In this document: piece by piece, positions 47,041 through 57,772 of the stretch | How the letters are laid out: each line of letters opens with the position of its first letter | Position numbering within the stretch: position 1 is the first letter of the stretch | Assembly (NCBI GenBank): GCA_037953625.1 | Contig: CM075652.1 | Span: 36,512,501-36,576,500 of the forward strand | DNA: 64,000 nt | Direction: 5' to 3' | DNA from: Crotalaria pallida | Taxonomy: Eukaryota > Streptophyta > Magnoliopsida > Fabales > Fabaceae | Translations under genes and position numbers: made by a program | Notes under the pieces: generated by a model | What the model saw: the letters and a program-made list of their open reading frames with translations, nothing else | What the model was told of the DNA's origin: nothing | The model's database searches: none

Positions 47041-47048
47041 TAGTGATA

Positions 47049-47325
47049 TCATGGACCACCTTCCACACGGCCAACTCACTCTTATCATAGTTTTCGTTTC
47101 AGACCTACCCGCTCACACCCTTTTTCCTCGAGAGTCATCCGCGAGGATACTCCCCCTTCTGATCCGAGGAGTCCAGTCAGGGTCACACCATCTCCTGACC
47201 CCGTACCCAGTGGTAGGGTACACTCTCCATCGGATGAGATCGAGGAGGATCCCGTGGAGGATGAGAGCGGGGGCGAGCCTGTCGTTCATTCCACAGGGAG
47301 TCAGTGGAGGGATGATGATCCCTAG
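47049..47325 (+). pseudogene. LTR ORF of II-a, 3' part
   Basis: Continues the II-a ORF after the CACTA insertion. The frame shared with family I gives RPTRSHPF, TPSPDPVPSGRVHSPSDE and IEEDPVEDESGGEP, ending DDDP and TAG at 47325. The acidic EEDPVEDE tail is common to both families. Confidence 0.65.
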
Positions 47326-48026
47326 ATACGTGCATAAGGTGTATGATGAGGATCAGAGGATCCGGTGTGGGGATGTTGTGGAGGAGATCGATTCTGCTGC
47401 TGCTGTTGATGTGGATGTTCTTTTGCTACCTGGAGACTGCTACTACCATTATCACTACTACTACTGATGCTGCCAGATCTACGTGACCACCTCTAGAGTT
47501 CATATTTTGATATGTATATATTTTGTAGATGTACACTATGAGTACTCTAGGGCTATGTTTTTATTTTGGCCATAGATCTGTTATGGACTTGTGATATGGA
47601 TCTTGGAGACATGACTTACGCTTGGACTATGTATCACCTGACTTTTTATTTATATATGTACATAAAGTCTATGTTATATTTCTACTAGTTGCATAGTCCT
47701 ATAATTTCTGCTTACTCTGATTTAATCTTTTTAAAGAGCTCGGCTACGAAAAGGATAGCTCCATTTACTTTCTATCATATAAATACGATTTCAAATACGA
47801 ATGCTATCCCACTTATGAAAAGGTTTTAGAGATTGCCTAACTCAATACAACTGATTTAAAATGATTTAGAATTTCTTCTCCAAGAATTCCAAGTTTTGGT
47901 TTGTGCACCCGCTTAAAGAAAGAAAATTTTATTTCCACATTTTCTTATATACTTACAAGTCCGTATATTGTTAAGGAAATAGTTTAATTATTATATTAAA
48001 CTTAAGTTATTGAGAAGGGTGTCACA

Positions 48027-50117
48027 CAGAATGTGTCATCAAGTAGGTTATATCAATTTGGTACTCCCAGAGTACCCTCCTCATATTCCCAGAATATGAC
48101 AATCGTTTCTTGCCAACCTATTTTCCATTCTCTATGAATGAATGCACAAATACTAAGGTTGGTTTTTATCTTTAACTTAATCATTGTGATTTAGAATTAT
48201 CTCAAACTCTCCTTTGAATGATTAATTTGAGGTATAACTTTTGGCATGAAAATCCATCCTTGAATTAACTTAAAAACATGCCAATAGACTTGGATTGGGA
48301 AAAACTTAACCAATGGTATCAAACTTTTCACTTAAAAGACTTAACTTTTATTTTTCAGTTTCAGGTACTAACCGGTTACAGTTTCAGGCTAACCGGTTAT
48401 AATTACAGACCTGAACCTACTAACCATTGAAATTCAGAAAACCCTTTTCTTGAATTATCTACCCAATCCATAAACAGAGTCTCAGCATTATTATATACCT
48501 CAAACCCCACTGATTTCATCATTAAAAAGCCTAAATCACAATCCAATTCAAATTTAGCATAATTTCCACTTGACTCATCAAGGCATTGACTCATCAATTA
48601 CAGTCTAAAACAAATAGTGTTCATTGACATGATTTCAGATTGGTTTCAAATGAAATTAGAGTATAGACTTGAGTGCAAATGGTAAGACCACTGAGCCAAT
48701 TTTTAAAAAAACATTTTCTTTGAAAACTAATGGTTTCTAACCGGTTACAGACTCAGAATAACCGGTTAGATTCTGCAGAATGTACACTGCAGAAAGGGGT
48801 TTTGCATACCATTTTCTACCATGCTCAAATCTAACCAATTTCAGTCATAAATAGAGTTCAAATACCTTAAAATAAACATGTTTAACCACATAAAACATAT
48901 TCATTTTGCATGCATTCAATTTAGAGCATGAAATTGCATATAAATCAACATAAACACAACATGATATCACAAAACTCATAGTAAGCATTTAGATTCTTTT
49001 TCAACCATCACAATCACTTGCATGCATACTATCAAACTTGCTCAAAAAGTATTGAGCTGCAGAAATGGCCTCCAAGCCTTTTTACATATTTATGTAATGC
49101 CCTTGAGTCTTTGTTGACTCAAATCCTAAAACACAAAATTTTAGTCTTAATCTAGTATAAGGTAAACTTCTCCCATACCTTTAGGTCGTGTTTGATGAGT
49201 GTAATCACTGACTTTTGCAAGAAATCCACAAGAACCTCAAACTCTGTCCTCAGCCAACATAGGTTCAACATGGTTCAAAAACCAGAGATTTTGGTGCATT
49301 AAAAGGTCATATAATTTGGGGAAAATGGTTAGGACTTGTTGTATGCAACATGCACTAAAGAAACAAAGTGATTTGACATCCAAAGAATGCTTGAGCTTAC
49401 CAAAATCGAAGCTCAAAGACAGCTCCACGAGTTTGAAACAGAGATGACAGGTTCACAGCCTCAACTTCGTGGTTTGATTTCTCCTTGCTCAGGAACTCCC
49501 AACTCACAAACTTTATATCTATGTAAAGCCCTTGATTAAAGCTTTACAATAGTGTATCACTCAAATACTAACTCACATGCACTAGGAAGAATCGAAAGGA
49601 CGAATTCAGGAACCCTAAGAACAGAGTTTCAACACTTAACTCAGAAGATCAACCCAAATTCATCAACAATTCGGGTTTTTATAGAGAAATCAAGCTTTCA
49701 TGCATGAGGAAGCGTGTTTCCCACTTATCCTGGGCTGAATTCGTGGCAAATTTGTGTATTAATCAAGTGATTACTCATCAAAACGCACTAACCCAGTTTT
49801 TGGGTTCATCGAATAACCGGTTACAGGGCACATCTAACCGGTTACATTAGTGTAAAATTTAAAAATTAATACTTTTACAACCTTTCCCTCCAAGAACCTT
49901 TCTAATATTACATTTAGGTCCTAACCCAAGGACTAAAATGCAATATCCAAATTTATGTATACACTTATCATATAAAAATACCTTCACCTATTTTTATATT
50001 TCAAGACTAATTAAACACAAAACATAAACATTGAAAAATTTAAATTAATTAATAATAAAACTTTATTTATTATTAATTTCCTTATTATTCGGGAGACGAA
50101 AATTAGGGGTGTTACAT
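48027..50117 (-). mobile_element. I-b 5' LTR, proximal part
   Basis: Resumes after II-a with CAGAATGTG and runs to the sense start TGTAACACCCC at 50117. Contains two hairpins (CACATTC remainder, GGTACTC, CATATTC up to about 48105), ACCGGT palindromes (48365-48395, 48735-48770, 49815-49845) and U3. It joins 38682-40157 to give about 3.56 kb. Present once only, because the duplication did not reach it. Confidence 0.95.
49675..49686 (-). promoter_or_regulatory. TATA box of the I-b 5' LTR
   Basis: Sense CTATAAAAACCC, about 435 bp downstream of the LTR start, with the GTAAGC donor following about 290 bp later (near 49399). The 3' LTR equivalent is at 14822-14831. Confidence 0.7.
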
Positions 50118-51479
50118 TCTGGGAACGTATGTTAGTGTTCTGGGAACACATTGGTATATTAGATGGACGTCCGAGATGGATTAGTATTGGATGCGTCATT
50201 TGTGGATAGAAATCATGCATCATGCCACTTGCATTGTAAGAGATATAATGTGTAAAATTGGCGTGCTTGTATGTACTTGCATTATTATCTGTCCATGATA
50301 TACTTGTGTTTGTATTTTAGTCTTAATTGATTATGTATATGTGTATACTTACTCCCTATGCCCTGTTTAGGTGATGGCCAGATACCTAGCCTGCATCGAG
50401 ATATGCCCTATCCCTAGTGGTATATGGACTTACGAGGAGCACCGAGCCACCTTTGAGGGGGAGGTGGAGATTACTCTCTACCACCCTAACCCTTTGGTTC
50501 AGGTGCGACCTCGTAGGTTTAGGATCCCTATAGTCTATACTATGCATGTTCCACCCTTTTACTCATATAGAGGACCACCCCCGGCTCGACCAGTGCGTCG
50601 ATTTCATAGTTTTCGTTTTAGATCTGCCACTCGTACTCATCCTTCTTCACATAGAGTTGTTACGGAGGAGACTCCTTCTCCTGGTCCGACTGACTTTGAG
50701 GGGACTGCTTCTGCAGATCCTAGGCCCAGTGGTGGGGTCTCTGCACAGTCGGGCGAGGTCGAGGAGGATCCCGTCGAGGATGAGGACGAGGAGGAGGTGC
50801 TTGTCGAGCCTACTGTTTTTACTAGAGGTGGACCTGCTGGTTCCTAGGAGCTTGCATAGCATAGATGTTTTGGATCCTAGGACTAGGGATAGAGCTGCAG
50901 AGGATCAGAGGAGCTACTGAGGACATGGATGACCTGCTCTGGGACTTCTATTTTGACTTTGTTATATATTGTATATATTTTTGAGAGGTCTTAGAGTGAG
51001 GTTTATTTTGAGCAGCTAGTTATGTATATGTTTCATTAAAAACCTGCTATCTCGATTGTGATACTTGCTACTGTGAAACTGGTGGGGGTGTTTTATCTTA
51101 TGGTCTATATATATGATGTTTTTACCTCAGCAGTGTCCCCCAAGTATTATTTTTACTTCCGCATACTCTGATTTTGGTCAAAAAGGATTCGGCAAATAAG
51201 TTTATATTCTACAAATCCGATTAAACTCAAGAGACAACTAATATGTTTTTAACAACACTACGGGTATGTTTTACTATATTAACATGGAGTTGTCTCAAGA
51301 GGCTTTTGTAATTAAGGTATTATTAAGCCGAATTCAAATTATTCGTCAAGGTTAAATGTGTTTATAATTGAGCAAGTATAAGTTAAAAAGGAAAAATTTT
51401 CTAGACCCAATTTTTGGATAGCAAGTATTCTATATTTGGAAATATTATTATTTTCAAGATATAAAACAAGGGTGTCACA
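50118..51479 (+). mobile_element. I-a 5' LTR, distal part
   Basis: Starts with the second TTCTG duplicate and the rest of the hairpin that I-b split (GGGAACGTATG), then the GTGTTC hairpin, acceptor (50370), LTR ORF and U5, ending GGGTGTCACA at 51479. Completes the LTR begun at 25749. Confidence 0.95.
50374..50847 (+). CDS. LTR-encoded ORF, I-a (best-preserved context)
   Basis: 157 codons from ATG at 50374, three nt after the acceptor TTTAG (50370). MARYLACIEICPIPSGIW begins a compact N-terminal ~60 residues, then PPFYSYRGPPPARP, an Arg/Ser/Pro-rich middle and an acidic C-terminus (EVEEDPVEDEDEEEVLVE). No signal peptide, membrane span or known motif. Aligned by codon with the family II ORF at 42487, most differences in the first ~60 codons are at third positions (roughly 18 silent against 12 amino-acid changes by eye). 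It would be translated from the spliced LTR leader upstream of gag. No function is assigned. Confidence 0.7.
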   Translation: MARYLACIEICPIPSGIWTYEEHRATFEGEVEITLYHPNPLVQVRPRRFRIPIVYTMHVPPFYSYRGPPPARPVRRFHSFRFRSATRTHPSSHRVVTEETPSPGPTDFEGTASADPRPSGGVSAQSGEVEEDPVEDEDEEEVLVEPTVFTRGGPAGS

Positions 51480-51485
51480 CGTTGG

Positions 51486-51497
51486 TGGTATCAGAGC
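51486..51497 (+). other. primer binding site of I-a (tRNA-iMet)
   Basis: TGGTATCAGAGC, six bases after the LTR end, same spacing as in I-b. Confidence 0.92.
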
Positions 51498-51636
51498 AAT
51501 GGTCCTGTCCCTCATGGCCCTGACGATGCAGATAAGTATAATATTCAATGTTTGAGTAAGTTAGCCAAATAAGCTAGTTGAGATTATGTTTTAAAAGACC
51601 TTTTAGTTACCCAAAGCCCATAGTGCAGGTCTTTCT

Positions 51637-52370
51637 ATGGCAACCAGAAATAGAAATTATACGAATGAGATGTTAGAGCGTATTATGGCTGTGCTGGAAG
51701 GTATGCAGCAGCAGCAACAGCAGCCACCTCAAGGACGAGTTGGTAACCCACATGTTGGTAATGTGGTAAATAATGATGCAAAGACTCTGTCGGAGTTTAG
51801 AAAGTGCCATCCACCAAGGTTTGAAGGAGGATACAAACCTGATGAGGAAAATAAGTGGTTTTATGAAATCAACAAGATTTTCAGAGCTTTAGACTATTCG
51901 GATGTGCAGAAGGTGACATATGCGGTTTATATGCTTCATGGGGAGGCTGAGAACTGGTGGGATCATACGGTGCAATTGCTGAACTTTGAGAGAAGAGCAA
52001 TCAGCTGGGGAGTGTTTATGGAGAAATTTCTTAATAAATAATTTCCAGAAGATTTAAGGAGAAAGAAAGAGGTAAAGTTCATGCAATTGAAATAGGGAGA
52101 TATGAGTGTAGGAGAATATGCTGCTAAGTTTGACGAGCTGATGAAGTATTCTCCCTACTACCTGAATAACCCTGATGAAAGGAGTAAGTGTATCAAGTTT
52201 GAAGGTGGACTAAGACCGGAGTTAAAGTCTATTTTCAGTTACCAGAGAATTCAGAGTTTTCCTGCTCTTGTGGATATGTGCAGAATGTATGAAGATGATA
52301 AGAAGGCTGAGTTGGTAGAAAGCCTAGGAAAGGGTAGTGGACAGAGTTATGGACCATAGAGGAAGAAGAG
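51637..52370 (+). pseudogene. gag of I-a
   Basis: MATRNRNYTNEMLERIMAV, glutamine run, then FRKCHPPRFEGGYKPDEENK, GEAENWWDHTV and SVGEYAAKFDELMKYSPYYL: the retrotransposon gag domain. Broken by TAA (52039-52041, Tyr position), TAG (52093-52095, Gln position) and TAG (52357-52359, Gln position). The codon-24 stop of I-b is absent here. Confidence 0.9.
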
Positions 52371-52428
52371 ATTTGGTCACCGGAATAATGGTCCATATGC
52401 TTAGAAGAACAAAGGCAAGGGCAAGGCT

Positions 52429-52800
52429 GTGATTGATAACAGGAACAAGTCTCACAATAATGCTCCTTATTGTGAGAAGTGTAAACGTTATCACCATGGT
52501 CTAGTCTGCTGGACCACAGGAGGATGTTTCAATTGTGGAAAGCAAGGTCATTTTACTCGCGATTGCAAAGAACCTGCTAAAGGTGATGCAAAAGGATCTG
52601 CTGGCAAGTCTGTGATGCAAGGCAAAGTGTTTACCCTAAGTGGTACTGAAGCAACCCAAACCCCGAAACTCGTGCAAGGTAACTTTTTGCTTAATGATCA
52701 ACCTTGCATGATTATGTTTGATTCTGGGGCTACACATTATTTTGTTTCTCCTGAATGTGTGAGTAGGTTGAATCTTGTTGTTTCTGATTCGTCTTGTTGT
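52429..52800 (+). pseudogene. zinc knuckle and protease of I-a
   Basis: CFNCGKQGHFTRDC knuckle, then a fuller spacer than I-b (GTEATQTPKLVQGNF) and protease FDSGATHYFVSPECVSRL. The frame shifts at about 52800 (SCCLV and stop) and resumes in the next ORF. Confidence 0.88.
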
Positions 52801-53931
52801 CTTGTATAGATACCCCTACTAGAATACCCATCTTTACCTCTAAGATTTGCTTAGGGTGTGAAGTTGAAATCTTGGGTCGTGTTTCTAAAGTAGATTTGGT
52901 TTGTCTCCCTAAGTTACAATTAGATGTGATCTTGGGTATGAATTGGTTGATGAAGAACCAAGTGATCATCAATTGCGAGAGAAAGACAATCCAATATAAA
53001 ACCCTTGAACCCGAAGGTTATATGTGTTTATTCTCTGCTACTGGAGAAGGAGAGACAAGGCCAATAAAAGAGATTCCTGTGGTGAGGGAATTTCCGGAAG
53101 TACTTCCTGAAGAGATACCAGGATTACCTCCGAAGCGAGAAATAGAGTTTGGGATTGACTTAGTTCCTGGAGCTGGTCCCATCTCTATTGCTCCTTATAG
53201 AATGGCACCACCGGAAATGGCAGAAATGAAAAAGCAGATAGAGGAGTTGTTGCAGAAACAGATGATCAGGCCAAGTGTTTCGCCTTGGGGAGCTCCACTA
53301 CATTTTGTAAAGAAGAAGGATGGAAGTATGAGAATGTGTGTGGACTACAGACAGTTGAATAAGGTCACCATTAAGAATAAGTATCCTTTGCCAAGGATTG
53401 ATGACCTTATGGATCAAGTTAGAGGAGCTACAGTGTTTTCAAAGATTGATCTGAGATCGGGCTATCATCAGATCAGGATAAAGGAGGAAGATGTACCCAA
53501 GACTGCATTTCGATCTCGATACGGTCATTATGAGTATGTTGTGATGCCGCTCGGATTGACTAATGCACCTGCTATTTTCATGGATTATATGAACCGGATC
53601 TTTAGACCATACCTAGATTTGTTTGTAGTGGTGTTTATAGATGATATTTTGGTCTATTCTAAGAGTCCGGAGGAGCATGAAGAACATCTCAGGATTGTGT
53701 TGAAGGTCCTAAAGAAGAAGCAGTTGTATGCCAAACTTGCGAAATGTGAGTTTTGGTTGAATGAAGTAAAGTTTCTTGGGCATGTGATCTCTAAGGAAGG
53801 AATTGTGGTGGATCCAGCAAAGGTGAGTTCAGTGTTGAAATGGGAACAACCTAAGACTGTGACTGAGGTGAGAAGTTTCTTAGGGCTAGCTAGATACTAT
53901 CATCGGTTTATAGAAGGATTTTCCATGATTT
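52794..53931 (+). pseudogene. protease end and reverse transcriptase of I-a, cut by II-b
   Basis: Includes the protease GMNWL block lost in I-b, the linker REFPEVLPEEIPGLPPKREI, and a near-complete RT: MRMCVDYRQLNKVTIKNKYP, DLRSGYHQI, MPLGLTNAPAIFMDYMN and FIDDILVYS, up to the RT/RNase H boundary (VRSFLGLARYYHRFIEGFS). The frame stops where II-b begins at 53932. RNase H and integrase are not in the window. Confidence 0.92.
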
Positions 53932-55244
53932 TGTAACACCCCAAAATTTTAATCCTGGATTAAGGAAATATTAATTATAAAGTTTATTATAATTAATTAT
54001 TTCTATTTTTAATCTTTAATTAAGACCTTTGTTTATATTGCTAGAATTTATTTTGGTGAGTAAATTTGTGCATAAATAAATATTTTTGCATATTAGTCCC
54101 TGGGTTGGGACCTAGAAGCAATTATAGGAAAGATTTTGGTGGGAATGTAAATAAAATAAATATTTTTCAAAAACTGGGCAAAATACTCGAGTATTATTTT
54201 GAATACTCGAGTATTCTGGTCAGAGTTGCACGAGTTAGTGCGTTTGGTGAGTCACCATCAACGAGTTCGTCTCGTTGACACGAAATCAGTACTCTTCCAC
54301 GTCCATGGAGGTCGTGTCGTCTTGCATGTGCTCCATTGAAGTCTATAAAAACCAATCAACACCGAATTCGTGAAGGATTTGGCAAAATTTGGGTGTGTTG
54401 ATTAAGTTAGGGTTCCTGAGTTCGAGCGATTGATTCTCCTTCTCTGTTCTGATTCAAATCACAAACTATACACTAATACAAAGCTCACATCACGAGCTTT
54501 GTATAGACACTAAAATTGTGAGGTTTGAGTGAGTGTGGTGGAAGAATTGAAGCTTGGAAGTTGGGGCTGTTTTCTGTCAAGTGGTTCTGGAAGCTTACTT
54601 TGATTCCAATTTCTGGTAAGCTCACGAGACTCTGAGTTCCAAATTCGATTTCTCTAGTTAGTTCATGTTGCATAGAGTCTAGGAAAACTAAAATCCCCAA
54701 TTTGTATCTCTGTTTCATGTGTGAACCAATTCAATCTTGGTGGTGCACTCAAACTGTCATGCATGTGAAGCTCAAAGTGATTTCTGGGGTTGGAAAGCTT
54801 TCTCTTGGAAATTCTTTGTTGGAACACGTCTGAGAGGTAAGGGGAAGTAATTTTGTACACTAGATAGAGTTTAAATTCTATTAATTGTATTAGAAAGCCA
54901 CCAAGAGGCTTTAAGGGCTTAGTTTGAATAGGAACTTTGGTTTGGAGACCAATTCATGCTCTATGGTTGTTGTGAACAAGTTTCTCATGATGCATGCAAG
55001 CTATAATGAACATTAATTCATGAGTTTTTTGCTTATTTTGCAATTTGAGGTGTTATGTTGTCAAATTGTGTATTTTATGCATTAATGATTGATTCTCTGT
55101 CAAATCTGTAATTTGATATGAAATGAGTGTTGTAACATGTTCATTAAATGGTATGTGAACACTGTTGATCCTTGGATTGGACTGGAAATGGTTAGAATTG
55201 AAAATGGTATATTAAAACCAAGATTTCAGTATGTTCTGCAATAA

Positions 55245-55580
55245 AAGACTCGAGTATTAGGCCGGTTACTCGAGTAAAATTTTGGTAAAACAATGTATTT
55301 TGAGGAAGAACACTCTAGTACCATGCCTAGAACTCGAGTAATCGAGTATTGAATGGAATATGTTAAGGTAAACCACTCGAGTAATTGAGGGGTCACTCGA
55401 GTATTCTGGAAATGATGAAGAACACTCGAGTAACTCGTGAACTACTCGAGTATTTTGATGAATATGAAATCCAAATCCCCAGAAAGTCATGAACACTCGA
55501 GTATCCTGTAGAACATTCGATTAATCTGGAAAAGTTGAAGAATACTCGAGTATGCTGAATTATACTCGAGTAATTTACCC
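55245..55580 (+). repeat. ACTCGAGT palindrome array in II-b
   Basis: About 14 copies of ACTCGAGT or near variants (for example ACTCTAGT, ATTCGATT), in the same order as the II-a array. Confidence 0.88.
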
Positions 55581-55679
55581 AGAACCTGAGAAACACCATT
55601 TTCAATTCTAACTCAATTGGTTAAGGATTTCATAACCATAATCCAAGGGATCTGAACTTAAAAGAAATTGACTAATATG

Positions 55680-56045
55680 GATATACCGTTTGGATGACGG
55701 TCCGTTTGGATGACGGAATGTGCCTAGGTGGCATGTGATATATTAATCAATTTCTTTTAGGCTTAAAAGTAATGCACTCATTTTGGAGTTTGGATGGTAG
55801 GTCGTATATCATGTTTTTGGTAAACATGAGGAGGGCCTCTGGGAGTGCCAATACGCTTGCTTGATGACACGTTGAAGACCTGGTCGGCTTAGTGGATGCC
55901 GATATGGTTATACCGTTTGGATGACGGTCCGTTTGGATGACGGGATGTGCTCGGGTGGCACGGATTCCAAGCTTGTCGTGTACATTCTAGGTGAATGTAC
56001 GAATTGTTGTATACCTAGGAATACAACGCACTGGTGAGTGCTGGG
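55680..56045 (+). repeat. hairpin array of II-b
   Basis: CCGT/ACGG with loop TTGGATG (four copies), GTGC/GCAC with loop TCGGGTG, GTACATTC/GAATGTAC (55980-56000), TTGTAT/ATACAA and GCACT/AGTGC. Where II-a has G-U pairs (CGTTC with GAATG; GCACT with AGTGT), II-b has A-U or G-C pairs. Confidence 0.82.
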
Positions 56046-56300
56046 TTGTCAGGGATGGACGTCAAAGAGTGACATAGAATGATGGAGATAGGCTTGAGAG
56101 TTAGATTCATGCATCATGCCATTCATTTAAATTAAGTGTGATGAACGAAACAAGTATGAGCATCCTATTTGCATTCAATAACTGCTAAGTGCTAAATGTG
56201 ATTGTTGTTCATTGTTACATATTTACATATCCATATTGTACAAATTTATTCTCTGTTGGTTATGTGTATAGAAATACTTACCCCTATGCCCTTGTAGGAG

Positions 56301-56770
56301 ATGTCTCGATACATCGCTTGCATCGAGATCCGGCCACTTCCTAGTGGCACATAGATCTATGAGGACCATCGCGTGGTGTTCGAGGGGGAGGTAGAGATTA
56401 CCTTCTACCACCCGAACCCGTTGATTCGATTTTGTCCTCGTAGATTTAGGATTCCCATCATATACACTATGCACGTACCCCGTTTTACACATACCATGGA
56501 CCACCTCCTACACGACTAGCTCGCTCTTATCAAAGTTTCCATTTTCGACCTACCCGCTCACACCCTTTTTTTTCGAGAGTCGTCAGTGAGGAGACTCCCC
56601 CTTCTGATCCGAGGAGCCCAGTTAGGGTCACACCATCTCCCGACCCTGTACCCAGTGGTAGGGTACACTCTCCATCGAATGAGATCGAGGAGGATCCAGT
56701 GGAGGACGAGAGCGGAGGCGAGCCTGTCGTGCATTCTACTAGGAGTGATTGGAGGGATGACGATCCCTAG
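56301..56770 (+). pseudogene. LTR ORF of II-b
   Basis: MSRYIACIEIRPLPSGT, then TAG in place of the Trp codon, then IYEDHRVVFEGEVEITFYHP, PLIRFCPRRFRIPIIYTMHV. A later frameshift follows, then the acidic end (EIEEDPVEDESGGEP) and TAG at 56770. It keeps Arg where II-a has TGA, so the two family II stops are independent and the ancestor was open. Confidence 0.72.
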
Positions 56771-57487
56771 GTATGTGCATATAGTACATGATGAGGATCA
56801 GGGGATCCGGTGTGGGGATGCTGTGGAGGAGATGCTGCTGCTGTTGATGTGGATGTTTCTTTTGCTACCTAGAGACTGCTACTACCAACACTACTACTAC
56901 TACTGATGCTGCCAGATCTATGTGACCACCTCTAGAGTCTATATTTTGGGATGTATATATATATTGTAGATATACTTTTGAGTATTCTAGGGTGATGGTT
57001 TTATTATGTACATAGATCTTTATGGACTTGTATATGGACCTTGGAAACTTATGCTAGGACTATGTATCACTTGACTTTTATGTATATGTATATAAAATCT
57101 ATGTTCTGTTTCTACTAAGCTGCATAGTCCTATAATTTCCGCTCACTCTGATTAAACTTTTAAAGAGTTCGGCCACAAAGGGGTTTAGATGGTATCAATT
57201 TTACAAAACCAAAGCAAGGATAGCTTTACTTACTCTCTATCATATAAAATACGATACGAATGCTATTCAACTTATGAAACGGTTTTAGAAAATGCCGAAT
57301 TCGATACAACTGTTTGAAATGATTTAGAATTTCTTCTCCAAGGGTTCCAAGTTTTGGTTTGTGCACCCGTTTTAAAAGAGAAATTTTACTTTGACATTTT
57401 CTATTCAATAACAAGTCCATATATTTATCAAGTAATACATATTTATTGTAATATTTACTTGTAATGGGAAAAGGGTGTCACACTGAG

Positions 57488-57499
57488 TGGTATCAGAGC
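57488..57499 (+). other. primer binding site of II-b (tRNA-iMet)
   Basis: TGGTATCAGAGC, five bases after the LTR end. Confidence 0.92.
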
Positions 57500-57772
57500 A
57501 AAAGTCAGATCCTGTAGTAGTGGAAGTAGTTTCAGAAAGGTAGCCATCAACATCAAGCAGGTATCTCTAGGGCATGTTCATTGCTTTGAATGCTTGTATC
57601 TTGCTTGTTGAGCTTTAGATACAATTGACTTGTTTGTATCTTGTCTCTTTTGAGCACAAGACACAATTAATTGTGGATTTAAAGGTATAAGCTATAGTCT
57701 TAGTATAGGTGGTGTGATGAAAGTTTCTTTAGTTCAACATATGTGACCATAAGTCCATAGCGCAGGTCTATT

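Larger units (their letters stand above)
42681..47045 (+). mobile_element. non-autonomous CACTA (En/Spm) element with captured gene
   Basis: 4365 bp, flanked by a 3 bp repeat ATA (42678-42680, 47046-47048). The right end in reverse complement is CACTAGTACAGATTGACC. The left end is CATAGTACAAAAAAC, the same terminus lacking one C. The terminal ~28 bp are imperfect inverted repeats. Subterminal zones are dense in GACYGGTT motifs. No transposase fragment is visible, so mobility would depend on another element. The interior holds transporter-gene exons with introns, a MITE and a pyrimidine-rich 5' exon-like block. Sense of the captured gene is left to right. Confidence 0.88.
40158..48026 (+). mobile_element. 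family II solo LTR (II-a), complete, with CACTA insert
   Basis: TGTAACACCCC to GGGTGTCACA, flanked by CAGAA at 40153-40157 and 48027-48031. Without the CACTA element and one ATA it is about 3.5 kb, close to the II-b LTR (3551 bp). No internal region, so a solo LTR. TATA 40549-40555, intron from 40820 to the acceptor at 42483, ORF from 42487. Confidence 0.95.
27971..50117 (-). mobile_element. complete element I-b (copy 2) with nested inserts
   Basis: A family I retrotransposon on the minus strand, from TGTAACACC at 50117 to GGGTGTCACA at 27971, flanked by TTCTG on both sides. Without its inserts (III-b solo LTR, II-a with CACTA and MITE) it would be about 11.6 kb: two ~3.6 kb LTRs and ~4.5 kb internal. 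It sits in the LTR of another family I copy in inverse orientation, making long inverted repeats with it. Confidence 0.95.
54616..56297 (+). other. inferred LTR intron of II-b
   Basis: 1682 nt, donor CTG/GTAAGC, branch-like CTTAC and acceptor CCCTTGTAG. II-a gives 1664 nt between the same sites. Confidence 0.6.
53932..57482 (+). mobile_element. family II LTR of element II-b (3551 bp)
   Basis: TGTAACACCCC to GGGTGTCACA, directly followed by a PBS, so a 5' LTR. Contains U3 ACTCGAGTA palindromes (54185-54215), TATAAAA (54344-54350), donor CTG/GTAAGC (intron from 54616), palindromes, hairpins, acceptor TGTAG (56297) and the LTR ORF. Inserted in the RT/RNase H region of I-a. Confidence 0.95.

Noticed and set aside
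42681..47045. Helitron as the carrier of the captured gene
   Set aside because: Ends are inverted CACTAGTACA-type with a 3 bp target duplication and subterminal repeats. No TC start, CTRR end or 3' hairpin, and no A/T host dinucleotide signature.
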